From: Amphiura filiformis
Taxonomy: Eukaryota; Echinodermata; Ophiuroidea; Amphilepidida; Amphiuridae
DNA length: 64,000 nucleotides
NCBI RefSeq assembly: GCF_039555335.1
Contig: NC_092628.1
Location: 67,505,292-67,569,291 of the forward strand
Direction: 5' to 3'
Position 1 is the first letter of the stretch, and the number at the start of each line of letters is the position of its first letter. The translations under genes and the position numbers were made by a program. Under the pieces are notes generated by a model, which did no database searches, had not been told where the DNA came from, and saw only the letters and a program-made list of their open reading frames with translations. Positions 1 through 12,761 of the stretch are shown in pieces.

Positions 1-720
1 TCAAGGTGGGTAATTAAATAACATGTTATGAAATTACAAATTATGCGGATAACAGTCATGTTAATTAAATATGTGCAGATATCACTGCAAGAAGGAATCA
101 ATCGCAATGGTAAACAAACCTGCATAATTATCCTAATTGCATTTAACACTTCAGTTACATTGATTTAAATAGAGAGAGAGCAAAGATCATCATCCAGGCG
201 GCTCTAAACTGACCATTTGCTATCAGATGATATCCCATCATGCATATCACCAGCATTTTATACAAATGCAGCAGGAGGTTTTTAATAGATAGAGTTTGGG
301 GGCGGTCTGCAGGTGACCAAAATCATTGATGCTTTGTTTAATAAGAGGTTTATGTCTGTGTGATTTTGATGCAGTTCAAATCAATGTACATGTCATTTAA
401 TTTTTGCAGAAAAAAAAGACACAAACAAGCCTGCAATTGCATTAATATTTGTTTTTTGAAATGTATTTAGTTTTAATGTAAGGTATAGGCCTATCAATTA
501 TTGAGATCAGTAACACAACCATGGCAAAGTATTTTATACTAGTTCAACTCAAAACTAAAGTTAACTGAAAAGTACTAATGCAATCATCCTATGCATCTAC
601 TTACAGCATTATGTTTATTTAGCTTGTACTAATATTAAATGATTCCTAGCACTATTTTTGGATAATATGGATTTAATATGACCTTGTACTTGGAGACTAC
701 TCCTAATTTCAGAAAATACA
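1..720. other. Non-coding stretch
   Basis: AT-rich sequence with no reading frame of note and no splice-flanked exon that I recognise. It contains a short GA run near 171 and nothing else that stands out. Confidence 0.5.
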
Positions 721-723
721 ACA

Positions 724-1037
<314 letters not shown>

Positions 1038-2180
1038 TTTTAAATTGCCAGATGAAACACCTCTACCTTAGTCCTTTACATGTAGTTTGAACTAAGGTGA
1101 AACACAAGTTAAAATTGTATGTTATATTCAATCAATTTCCATATTTTTCATGTTTTCTTACATAACATTCACTAAGTACACTTGGCACAAGTCTAACTAT
1201 TAAAATCATGGGCATAGGCTAAACTGTCAGTCTTGATTTCACTATTGTCTTTATTTTGATAACTGATTTGCAAAGGAGAAGCATAGCACTGGCTTCTGTG
1301 CTGTACTCTGATACCTGTATGATGATTTTCCAACTGTAGGATAGTAGCTACGCTTGGTGCTCCCTTCGGTCGCTATTCGAGAGGCGTCGCGGTTTGTGGA
1401 ACGGGGCTAGTTCTAGTTAGGCTGAAATTAAACTTTAAACAAGTCTTTGGGGTTGATTCCTGTAGTAGGCTACAAGATGTATGTATACCAAAAACACCCT
1501 TAATAAATACATATTTTGGCATTTTTTTCACTAACGTACTGAATATAAAATGCAAGTTATTAGTTTGAACTCAAAGATTGAGGTGTGTTTTTGCGCCTGA
1601 ACTCACTCACTTCTGGGGACACTTGTGTGTTGTTAATTATCATCAAATCACTTACTAACTTGGCTTTGATCTTGTCAATCATTCATTCAATTCATGTGAA
1701 CTTTGAATACATCATACATGTATGTTTCATCTTAAAATCATTCTAAAAATTAAATTATTTCCTCAGGGATTCTGTGCAATTTGTTGATGATGATGATGAT
1801 GATGTTCGTATTCATCAGTTTTAAAAGTTAAAGGTCAAAATGCACCTTGAGTCTTCGAAAGCAAACAAAGCAAACAAAAAAATTATGTAAGAAAGTCTTC
1901 TTTGTTTTGTTGTACTGAGGAGGAAGATCGGTTGTAGGTGTCATTCATGATTCAAAATAAAAGTATTTTAAAAGTAAAAACCATGTTTTTAATATTTATC
2001 AAAGATTTATTCACCTTGCGTGTAACTCCATCATCATCAAACATGTCATCAAACCATCATCACATTTTTTTCTGTCAAATCAATTTGTGCCTTTTATACA
2101 TTCATTGTTAATCATTTGTTTTATTCTGACAATGTTACATACATACATGTGCATGCAAGACATGAAAGCAAGACTAAGGG
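1038..2180. other. Non-coding stretch
   Basis: No gene recognised. A short GAT trinucleotide run lies at about 1786-1806. Short open frames here are chance reading frames in AT-rich sequence. Confidence 0.45.
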
Positions 2181-2829
2181 CTGGGGTATGAACGTTTGGA
2201 CAGTATTTTTTGTAGGACATGAGAGCACGTCAGACATATTGAATTGCATTCTGAATACAAGGAATGTACTTCTGATATTTAACAGTCTTCGAAGTAAACT
2301 TTATAAATCTAATGATATGTATTAAAAGTGCATGTTGCTGGGATGAAAAGCCAATGATCGATCAAAAATGTTGATCTTTCGTATATGGATTTTCCCCCCA
2401 AAACACTCAGTGGCGTGCGCAGCACATTGAAAGTGGGGGGGGGGGGCCAAAGTTGTTAAGTTCCCCCAAATGTAGTCTGATTAGGAGTGTATCCTATTTT
2501 GAGGGGGCAAATTTTGATGTTTTTGCACCGTCAAAAGTGACAGACTCTTTCATAAATACTTCTTTTTCACACCATATGTAAATCTCAGAGTTTCTCAGAG
2601 ATTTTTCCTTCCATGGGACCTTCCAATCTCCCCCGAATGACCAACAAAAGTGGGGGGGGGCTGTGTCCCCTGCCCCCCCTTTAAGACGCCACTGAAAACA
2701 CCAAAAAGTAAGTCTTTTTGGGAAAAATGTATATCTTCAATATGAAAGGTAAATAAAAATTTTCAATTGATAATCGGCTTTTCATCCCAGTATACACTTT
2801 AAAATACATATCATTAGATTTATAAAGTT
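2181..2829. repeat. Fold-back repeat interrupted by a hAT element
   Basis: The two outer parts, 2181-2407 and 2695-2829, match the left and right halves of the long inverted repeat at 28166-28820. Shared landmarks are the GTTTGGACAGTATTTTTTGT stretch near the left end, ATATGGATTTT near the centre, and a right half ending in TTTATAAAG. The two parts are contiguous once the 287-bp insert at 2408-2694 is removed, so the insert arrived later. Confidence 0.8.
2408..2694. mobile_element. Non-autonomous hAT element
   Basis: The ends are inverted, starting CAGTGGCGT and finishing with its complement. The flanks AAAACACT and AAAACACC match at 7 of 8 bases, as expected of the 8-bp target duplication made by hAT transposases. 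The interior is rich in G and C runs and has no transposase frame. A 181-bp relative lies at 20312 and a 584-bp relative at 57684. Confidence 0.85.
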
Positions 2830-2833
2830 AAAG

Positions 2834-3047
2834 GTCCAGACCCGGTCTAAGTGGAATTTAGTTCCATCAAGAGTGGTCCTTTACTCTTATTTCCTTCCAA
2901 GAGTAGCTAGCAAATTTTAAAGATTTAAATGCCAAGTTCAAAAATAATAAAAAATAACTTAAGAAAATGTATTAATAAAAGGAAAATGTCCTATCTCCTG
3001 GTATTAAATTCCACTTAGACCAGGTCTAACTTTAGACCCAGTCTAAC
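2834..3047. mobile_element. Small terminal-inverted-repeat element
   Basis: The left end carries GGTCTAAGTGGAATTTA. The right end carries its complement near 3003-3035, preceded by a second GTCTAA motif. No coding content. Superfamily cannot be assigned because the target duplication is unclear. Confidence 0.65.
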
Positions 3048-4370
3048 TCTTTTGTGCATACGGACTTAAGTATGTAAAAAAATTGACAAAAACATATTGC
3101 ATTTTGACATTCAGGTTTCTGGAATGGTCAAAGCACTTTAGTGAGCTCTTTGCTATATCTATTTCATGCTTGAAAATTAGACAGAAGTCAAAAAGTAATT
3201 TTCCCTTTTCAATGACAAAAACAAATATCCCTAGTGATTCGCCTGTTGCTGTTGTTTGTTTCTCGTTCCATATTGACATTACTAGTAAGTGCTTCTGTAG
3301 ACACATTGTTTGACACTAAAATTTTCTATTTGTATCTTTTGTTACATTTCAAGGAGATAGGCGTTATTCTCATGTGAGGTTCCACTAGCAGAATATCATT
3401 TCAAATATATAATATCATTTGTCCAAGAACTCTTCATATTTTGTATACAATTTGTTGTTTTTCTGAAGTAGAAGAGCGTAGGGAATAGCAGTCTGAAGAA
3501 AATGTCATTGTCCAGACACATAGTGCTTTTTTGTTCAGAAATTAATCAACCACTGCACCAGAATCATAGACCCTGTCTACATAGTCTATGGTACATTGTG
3601 TAATAGCAGCAGTGGCGGCGCTACCGGGGCAAGGGGCCCCCAAATTTTTTTCTTGCCCTCCCCAGTTTGCCATCACCCCCTCCCGTTTTGAGGCAAAAAA
3701 ACCCCAAATTACGTAAATTTCCGCTTCTTGTGGCAATTTTGCACAAAATTGGTCGATTTTGCCTCCCCCCAGAAATTTATTTGCCCCTGCTCCCCCCGAA
3801 AATAGATTCCTGGTGCCACCTCTATGATCAGAGTCAGTGCACTTGCTTGGAACACTGTGTCTGCCATCACAGTCCATTCATAGACTATAGACAGGTGTAA
3901 TACACCATTTCTAACATTTTAACCATTAATTATCTCACATTTGACCAAACACACTCCATTTTGATGTGTATTTATTTTATATATGTGCATGATTATTTCA
4001 ATACAATCCTGGAGTGGAGAGTCACTCTTAAAAATATGGAGGGTGATCGGTTATGCAAGGTGTTGTGAACTATAAAGTGCTGAAGAAGTACTTGATTTTC
4101 AGCAGTGTGTGATATTCAGCATCTATTTTCTGTAATGAGGATTTTAGTTCAACACACCAGTACCAATAACAAACAGCAGCACTTTGCCAAACTCGTATAC
4201 CCCCCAATATTCTCCGTGATTTTTCATCCAATTTGTTCATTTACTTATTCACTCCATTGTCTTCATCTCATTGTTTGCATCTCTGTTTATCTCTCTCATT
4301 CTCCTACTCCTAGTAGATGGTAGATCAGCTAAAAGATGGTGTCTGGGGGAATCTGTTGAGCTGCCCTATA
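3048..4370. other. Non-coding stretch with a G/C-run repeat
   Basis: No gene recognised. Around 3610-3826 lies a stretch rich in CCCC and GGGG with a CAGTGGCG start like the hAT elements here, but its right end and target duplication could not be fixed. Confidence 0.45.
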
Positions 4371-5135
4371 TGAACATAGATCTGATTCATGGGGATTATC
4401 TACCCGACTTCACAGATGATGATGGTGATGATGATGATGATGATGATATTGTAGGGCTAGGTGGGCTTAGAATGAAGCATGATGATAATTTGAAGCATGG
4501 GTGAAGCACTAACTAACAGAATGACTTATTATGAACATAGATCTGATTCATGTGGATTATCTACATGTACCTCGCTTCACAGCTGATGATGATTTTGTAG
4601 GACTAGTTGATATTTTGAAGCATGTGAAGCACTTTGAACAGAACAACTTATGAATATAGATCTGATACATGAAATTATCTACCTCACTTTAAAGATTGTG
4701 ATATGTATGCTAGGTTGGCTTAAAGTTAAGCATGATGATAGTTTGAAGCATGTGTGGAGCATGCTAACTGACAAAACAACTTTTATAGATCCGATTCATG
4801 GGATTATCTAACTTTACAGATGATGATGTTGTAGGGCAAGGTAGGCTTAGAACGATGCACGATAGAATGAAGCATGTATGATGCACTTTTCATTTAAAGA
4901 GCAACTTATGGACATATCCAATCCATGGTGATTCACTGACTTCACAGATGATGTCCATGATATTGGGTTTGGTTTTAGAATGAGAAGCATGTGTGAAGCA
5001 CTTTTACCCTACAGAACAACTTATGAACATATCCAATCCGTGGTGATTCATAGATGATGCTTTTGTAGCCTTGTAGGACTAGGTGGACTTTGGCTGAGAA
5101 TGAAGCATGATGATAGTTTATAAAAAGCATGTGTG
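4371..5135 (+). repeat. Imperfect tandem array, ~100-165-bp units
   Basis: About six diverged units can be followed. Each has GAACATA followed by ATCTGATTCATG or a variant, then GATTATCTAC, TTCACAGATGATGATG, a TAGGGCTAGGTGG motif, GAATGAAGCATGATGATA, and a GAAGCATGTGTGAAGCACTT end. Units start near 4371, 4536, 4655, 4782, 4913 and 5030. A stray copy of the GAAGCATGATGATAG segment lies near 6040. Some units keep short open frames, but these are not shared in phase. Confidence 0.8.
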
Positions 5136-5891
5136 AAGAGACTTTTCAGATGATGATACAGATATCAACAAAGGCAAGGGACTGGTATATCGATATGTGT
5201 GAGCGAACTGCATACAACCTGATAGCCTTATTGAGATGTGGGGGGGGGTAAAAGCATAGGCCCTGAACAAAATATAATGCATGTGCATACTGCCAGGCAA
5301 AAAACAATGGAAATTGTGATGATGCAAGTGCATACTGCCAGGCAATGACGTCAGTCAGAAGTCAACTCATCTATAGGGCTAGATAAAAATGAAGCATTGT
5401 AATTTGAATTAAGTATTTGTGATTGCCTGACTTTAAAAAGGCACAGGCGCAGTGATTTATAGTGCGCTACGTACAGGCACAACGCTTAGACGCTGATCCA
5501 CAAGCCTCAGCACACTTTACGTGTTGTTGCTTACCAATACAGCCCCACTTGATTCCATAAACCATTTAACAACAACTCAGGGACTTCAACTTCAAATTTA
5601 TTTTCCACAATCAAACAAACAGACAAATACTTATTAGATACATTATTATAAAAAAGGATTAAACGCAACGATTATGGATGGAAATGATCGAAAGGCCAAT
5701 AAGGCCAGAATTGACTACCCCCTTTTATAAGACAGAAAAAAAGCAAAATGAGAGACTATCACACAAGCCACATAAAACTTAAAAACTTGCTCCAGGAATT
5801 AAACGTATGATGAGGAAAGATGCAATTTGTATTCAAGAGTGCACACCCTAGACATTCCCTAGAATGGTGGAATTTCAAGCTGATTAAATTT

Positions 5892-5980
5892 TTCAACGAG
5901 AGCGTATTAAACCACCACCAGGGTTCGAACCCGCAACCTCTCACACCATAGTCAAACGCCTTATCGATTGAGCTTGACAT
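5892..5980 (-). repeat. tRNA-like SINE head
   Basis: On the minus strand the sequence reads like a tRNA. There is an A-box-like AGCTCAATCGATAAGG, a putative anticodon arm around TTTGACTATGG, and a B-box region GCGGGTTCGAACCC followed by a pairing-compatible 3' arm. It lacks a convincing acceptor stem and terminator, so a tRNA-derived SINE is more likely than a working tRNA gene. Confidence 0.55.
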
Positions 5981-7143
5981 TCAAAGTGATATTATGGTGG
6001 TTTATGCTAGTTTTTAAAGCATATTTAGCTTGGCTTTGAATGAAGCATGATGATAGTATTTTTTTAAGCATGTGTATTTAATGAATTGAATAGATACCAT
6101 GTATCATATAGGATCCAAGATTGCCTCCCTCACCTTTCCTGCCCAATTGGACTACTTATGCCTCAGAAAAAAGTATTTAACCACATCTTTCTGAAAAAAG
6201 TTGGGCTACCTGCCACTACATCTAGTTTCCATGGTATGACCCCAACAACATGTATGTGATACTATGTCAATTCCCCTTTGTTTTATTTTAAAACCCATTG
6301 GACATCCATATACATACATGCCAACACTTGATGATTGTTCCACATTTGAAGGATAAAAATCATGAAATTTGCGCGTTGTGGTTTCATGACATTATAGCAA
6401 ATCTGCCTGGAGTGACTTTGGATTTTGACTGCATGATTCCCAAGTTTGTTTGGTTATTTTTCAGGCCAAGTCATTGCAAAGCCACTGTCAAAGTTGGAGC
6501 AAATTGCCAATATGTAGCCCAATTTCTAATGTTGAATTCTTCTTCTAGGTATAATAAATGCATTTTTATTCTGTGATTATACTTCCACTGGAAAAGCTAC
6601 TAGCCCTTGAAATAGACATGAAGGTAATCCTGTGTTACATTATGTTAGTTCCTTTGTTCACAAAATTCACATTAACCTTTTGTAAAGAAACATGCTTTGG
6701 ATACTAGGTTCAGATAAAGAGTTTTTAGAGAATTATGTCAAATAATTATGAAAATGAATCCACAACAATTTAATTTTATAAATAGGCACGGTACATGTAA
6801 CTTTGTATCAGTCGGACATAAGGCAAGACCTTGTTTGAAAGAAATTGTTCATTTGTATAGAAATCCAACTTTACCAATGATAACCTTTGTTTGTCAAGAA
6901 GTCTACCATAAAAATAACATGGTGACCCATGTGAGAATTGTAATCAAGAATTAATATGCATGTATATTTTAGGACATTGAGATTAAAAACCCCATTTAAA
7001 TTGATGTTTTGTTTATTATATTATTACTAAATGATACACCCAATTTGGGCTTCTTTACACATTACTATGTTTTGATGAATCCAAGCATGTGAAAATATTG
7101 GACCCAGAACATAATAATGATAAAATTGGATGCTTTACGCCCA

Positions 7144-7241
7144 ATATTTATTGGTCTCGCTATGAGTTCTAAAATATTGGACTCGACTACGTATCAGTAT
7201 CATCCAATATTTTAAAACTCATAGCGAGACCAATAAATATG
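7144..7241. repeat. Near-perfect 98-bp hairpin
   Basis: ATATTTATTGGTCTCGCTAT at the left is repeated inverted at the right end, and pairing continues through TCCAATATTTTA near the centre. Loop of about 15-20 bases. Probably a short palindromic MITE. A CCAATATTTTA motif also occurs upstream near 7095. Confidence 0.8.
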
Positions 7242-7285
7242 ACAGGGAATTGGGTGGGGTGGAAATGTGCTGAGGGTAAGATTAG

Positions 7286-7399
7286 AACTGGCTCAGTTCC
7301 TTGGACAACGAAATGGCGAGGCCGCGCTTCACGTACCCAGCGAGTTCAAGCACTACTTCCAGCGGGTACAGGTCACGGCTCTGGGCCGTCCAGGGCTTG
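7286..7399 (+). CDS. Candidate upstream SH2B exon (weak)
   Basis: A GC-rich island of about 110 bases stands out from AT-rich surroundings and ends at a canonical GTAAG donor (7400). In the frame that leaves one base before the donor, it contains ALHVPSEFKHYFQRVQ. That phase is exactly what the SH2B exon starting at 12762 requires. The HVP..F..Q pattern vaguely recalls a short motif in the linker between the PH and SH2 domains of vertebrate SH2B1 as I remember it. The acceptor (AG at 7284-7285 or 7295-7296) lacks a good pyrimidine tract, and other frames are also open. It could equally be an exon of another gene or a captured fragment. Confidence 0.3.
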
Positions 7400-10300
7400 G
7401 TAAGATGAACCATCTTTAAAACCATGATAGTATTCAAATACGATTCCTGATCACCACAAAATTGACAATTGATACATAAAATTGTCTCAATACAAATGAT
7501 TATTTCTAATTGAATAATCATTTAAAATATATGGGATCAAATTAGCACTGACTGTTTCTTCAACATGTAGCCACTATTATGGTTTCATGGAACAATTTAA
7601 AATAAAAAGAGCCAAGTTGTACCTAAAATTGTATGCTATGGCAACTGTGATAGGTCTGTGTGTGTGTCATATGTGAGTAATATGTTAGTAATTGTAGTGA
7701 CTGACAACCTCTGGCTGCCTTAGTCCTCAGATGAATGAGAGAGTGATGACAGCTCTACAATGGGCAAACTTACTTCTGTAAGACAAAGAAATTACACCCT
7801 TTATTGTAAAGATATTAAAATAGGTGGGTCTATGGGTGGGTTTTTTGTTTCTGCTTTCATGTTTAACACAACCAGCATGAGTGTACACGCATGAGAAGTG
7901 CCATGATGTTCTTAGTGTTCACGTTATACAAGAGTAGACAAGTCCGGTTGATATGTTAACAAGCAATTCAATTATTTTCTTGGGGATGGTTAACTTTGGA
8001 TTACTCCACCGTGGGATCACCCCTTATTTTAAAGGGTTAGAGTTAGGTTTAAGGGTAGAAATGAGAATTAAGGATGCAGTTCAGGTTAAGGTTATCTTGC
8101 ATTATTTGATAAGGTGTTGATTTTTGTTTTCTTTCCTCTGTGTGTGTAAGGGGGTTTGTTGGGGGTGTGTGTGTGTGGGGGGGTGTACATGTATGAATGT
8201 GTGGGGTGTTTTGTAAGGTCTCCTTAGAAAAAGACAAACAACTCTTCTTTTTTAATTTGCAAGTTGTTCCATACTTGTTTTCTATCAATCTAAACAGAAA
8301 TATATATTCAGCCAAGGTTGAGGTTTTGCTGATGTTTCTGAAGTGATGATGGTGTTTATGGTGTGATTCGTAACCAACATGGTTTCTTTCCAGGATCTGT
8401 GGTGGGATGAAGTTGTGAACTTTAAAACCAAGATGTAGAAATGCTCTCTCATCATGTCATATAAATTGAAACATACACTTAATGACAGCGTACATTTCCA
8501 CTGTTATTGTGGCGATCACCTCTAGCATTCAGAGAAATTACACCAAGTGTTTATTTTATCTACTTCCCTGTTGCTAGATTTCCTGTTATGTGTGTAAGCC
8601 TGTGGCTGTACTAACTTGTGGGTCAAGCACAGTTCAATTGCTACAACAACAAGTCTTCTTACATTCGTCTTACTCAATCTTTTTCTTGTCTAGCATGTTC
8701 AAGACACAGACAGATGAATCACATTGTCTAGCATGAATTTGTAGAAAAGTTGACTGTATGATGGTAAAGGAGGCCTTAAAACATAAAAAATGTAGATATG
8801 AAAACAGAAGGTATAATAGGTTAGATGAGGTATCAACAATAATTATGCACATGAAAAACAAAATCATACTGGTTGCTCCTTGAAGGTGTTTGCTTGACCC
8901 ATATATTCAAGAAGATGTTGAGAACACCTATTTTATTGATGTAGCACAAAAGTGAACTAAAATGAGGGCAAATTTGTATCAAGAACAGACATTGTAATAA
9001 CAAACATAAGTGGTGGATGATGCATGATTCAGTATTAAGCAAACAACTTGTTTTTTATTTAGCAGTCATCATTAATTATCCACATTACTTTATTATCTTC
9101 TTCTGTTTGCTGTACAGTAAAACCTTGGCACAATATATGTAAATGCCATTATACTTGTGCCAATTTCACCTTTAAGTCGCTGACTCCCTATACCATTTAT
9201 AATAAACAAAAATCACTATACCATTGTAATACACAGTTTAGATGGTCAACTTGAAAACTAAGCAGGTTGAGGGGCATTGTTTCTTTTACCTGCCCTTTGT
9301 ATATGTATACAAAGTATGTGTATATTACACAAACTTACACAACATTTGTATCCACAGCATACTTTTGTTTAGTTCTTACATCCCTTCTCAGAGCCATCAG
9401 TAAGCAAGAGACAGTCTACTTACACCAAATCTTCACAATATACCAAGCTCTTTTCAGAGCCACTGGTATTCAAGGGGCAGTCTACATGCATTACCCTAAA
9501 TAGCTTTTATTCCATGTCTGTTGTCTAGACTATTCATCACCAAAGCATATATCATAAAATGTTAGCAAGAGAATAATAAACTTTTTTCACAATCATGCCC
9601 ATTCAGTTATTTGAACAGAGAACAGACAGTTTGTTCTTAATTTGAATCAATATTATATTGTACATTTGTCAAGTTGCAATTTGTTTAATCATGAAAATGT
9701 GATATGGGTTTATTTTATTCATAACAATATGTCTGTCCTGTACGTTTGACATCTACTTGGAGAAAGTTAAAAATAGACTTGTGTTTAATAGAGGAGTCAT
9801 TCACATCAAATCAAATCAAAGCAAATTAATGGAATGGTTAAATCAGAGAAAATGTATTCATCATGTCAAATCATCCATGATATTAACTCTCTGCTGTCCT
9901 TATACATTAAAATGAAAAGAATATGATATTAAAATAACTAAAAATAAGTTCAAATTTTAATCAAAATTATGTAAAATAAAAGTCTTTCATCTGCTATTGC
10001 ATTAGGCTTGCATGCATACGTACAGCAGTACATATGTACAGCTGAAGCCCCCTGCACTTTGTTAAAAATCATGTAAAATCAGCCATTTTTTGGCGATTTT
10101 AGCCATTAAGTCCCCCGCATAACTCTGAAAGCCCTTCTGAGCCCTCCGCAGGAACAGATCCTGGACCCGCCGGTGTACACTGAAATTTGAGGTGAATAGC
10201 AAATACAGGGTATATATGTTGTTTTTAATGTATTTATGGATTTCAAAATATGATAATGAATGATAATATAAAACTATAATCATTTTTGGAGGGTAATCAT

Positions 10301-11986
10301 CTGCTTGAAATGCAAAGGTTAATGAGTTCTGAAGCTAAGTCCAATATTCTATGTAGGACAGTAATGTCAATGACCAAGAAGACATTGACATTATCTTTGC
10401 TACATAAAATGACATGCATGCTGTCAGGACAGTCTGTGCAGATAACATGAGCTGTGTTCACACATGATGTCTGAGTCTGGTAGTTTGGAAAACCTGGAGT
10501 TTACATTATCAAGTTTGTTAAAAGAGTTTGTAACTGTGTTATTCACAGTAAAGACTTGCTGTTTACTGCCGTGGATGCTAAACCTATCAGTTTGGAAATC
10601 CTGAGAGTTTGTCATAAGGACATTAGCTTTGTTCAGAGAAAATACTGGACCTCCATATTTTGAATGAGATATGAGATTGTTTCTTTCAATTTTCTAGCAT
10701 TTAATTAGAGCCTTGTGAGATATTAAGACTAGTGCTAGCTTAAGTCTAGTGACTAGGGCACAAACCACAGCACAAACCCTTTGATCGCTGAAGTCCTGTG
10801 ACTACCCCATCCTAATGATCATGTTGCAAGTCTTCTAATTAGTTGAGTTGAGTCCATTAAGTACATCTCCAAGAGTGTTGGTTATTTGAGGACTGTTCAT
10901 ACATAATATTTTCTTATCAGCGTTTCAACCATTCAAAGTTTACTGCTCATCTGAGCCTGAATATCATTTCCTGTGGCCTCTCAACTCCTTTGCCTGAAGT
11001 TGACTTTCTGTGTTAGCAAAACACAGCACTGTTGACAACTGAAAAGTAGTCTTTTTTGTGTGATTTACTTTTCGTGCTACAATAATTCCATACATTTTAA
11101 CATGTTTCAGTATTTGCTATGTCTTTAAGTTTGCCAAGTAGCCATACACATAAACAAAACACTTTCCCACACATGTAATTTGTATAAAGCTTCAAAGAAT
11201 ATAATGTGAAAATTATTGTAGCGCAAAAGTTTCTACTTTTACGGTTAAATGTGCCATATGGCGCATCAAGGAATAACAATGATGGTGTAGTTCAACATGT
11301 CTCTTCATTTGTTTGCATCAATTCAATGAAAGCTAAACTTGAAATAACACATACTTAAAATTCTGAATAAAATTACAATTCTGAAAAAACAAACCAGTAC
11401 TTGTTATAAAATGAGTTACTTTCACTGACAATTAATTAAGTGAAATATGTTGGTCTGTCATTAATATACAATGGCAATTTGATCGAATTGGAGTATCTTG
11501 CACAAAGTCACAAGATTAAAATGCTTACATAAATAAACTATCTTACAGTGGTTTCTACGATATTTGATAAATCTGTTCTGTGTGTGTTGTTCATCTGTAT
11601 ATTTGTCTGTTCTTCCCTTGGTGTGGTTTTCTTGTTGCATCTGAATTCATCATTCAACAATGACATGGTTTATGCAAGATAAGGTGCATATCTACAGCAA
11701 TGCATTGTCCTGCCAGGTTTTTTCGCTTCGCTATCCACTGCATGATGAACAATTGATTTGTTTACTCAATGGGAGTTGAACCTGGAACAGATAGAAATTG
11801 ATTGTTGCCTGTCATTTGAATAAAATTGCATGCCCTAATTTTACCTTTAAAACATTTTCTGATACCATAATTCTGCAGTCCATTGGGGGGTTCAAAGAGT
11901 TCAAACATATGTTGCTATGGCCTTGTTTGGCAAATTTGTTCAACTAAAAAGGTTAATAGCCTTTCGCAACACCTACAATTATAATG
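7400..11986. other. Long non-coding stretch
   Basis: About 4.6 kb with no recognised gene, upstream of the SH2B exons and possibly intronic to that gene. Small repeats include GT-rich sequence around 8130-8200 and a G/C-run repeat remnant around 10110-10180. Short frames on both strands show no domain. Confidence 0.45.
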
Positions 11987-12300
11987 TCATTCATTCATTC
12001 ATTCATTCATTCATTCATTTTATTTGGATGCGAAGCAGGCAACTACAAAGTTTCTCATGTACTACTATTTGAAGTCCCAAAGTGGTAATGGCATCTGATA
12101 GTAAAAAGTTGTCAAAGTCCACCAGCCGTTTTTGCACATAAGACAAGTAGGATGTTCTTTGCCTTCCAGGTCTTCTTTTACTATGCAATGGGGTGTAGAG
12201 AGCATATCTTCAGTATAGTTCATCTTCCTGCATCCTCAGGATAGATGTCCCAGGAATCGTAGTTGTTGTGACTTGACAGAGTTGATAAGATTGTAATGTA
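11987..12300 (-). pseudogene. Decayed non-LTR retrotransposon 3' end
   Basis: On the minus strand, residues QQLRFLGHLS continue after a frame shift as LRMQEDELY, a stop, and then LHSKRRPGRQRTSY and LSYVQKRL. This layout (RLR-FGH-RM, then an arginine-rich GRP/GRQRTSY stretch) is typical of the extreme C-terminus of LINE reverse-transcriptase polyproteins. Downstream on the same strand comes AATAAAATGAATGAATGAAT, a tandem TGAA tail at 11987-12019, resembling the simple-repeat 3' tails of some LINE clades. The element is broken by at least one frameshift and one stop, and its 5' part is missing. Confidence 0.75.
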
Positions 12301-12761
12301 CATTGTAGCATCTATCAAAGGCATACATATTGCCCGGTCCTGGATCAAACTTCTCGTCTAAAATGACGGGCAGACAGGTGGCTAGCTAATTAATACTGAC
12401 CTGGAACCTCTTTATACAGCAGAGGCAAAGATTTCATTAAATGTACCATACTTCTATCTTTATATGATGTACATAGGAATACACAGAGTATATACAGACA
12501 TTTAATATTGAAGTGTTGAACTTATTTCTTTTGTCATAGAATTTAAGTGGAGTGACTGTTCTTAAGGTAGGTATTTGTTCAAGGCATGCAGCAGTGGAAT
12601 GGGACTCCACCATGAGTGATTTCTCATTATAATAATAACATAACACATTAAGGTATTGGCCTCTGATGCATGGCTTTGGATATGAAAACTGAATGCATAT
12701 GAAATGAATTTTCTAAAACACATGGAATAAATTGGATTTCTTTTTTGTTATCAACTTGCAG

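Noticed and set aside
3610-3826. Possible further hAT element beginning CAGTGGCGGCGC
   Set aside because: The presumed right end (GGTGCCACCTC) does not match the left end, and no 8-base flanking duplication was found. Left as a G/C-run repeat.
5892-5980. Possible functional tRNA gene
   Set aside because: A and B boxes are present, but the acceptor stem does not pair and no poly-T terminator follows. A SINE head fits better.
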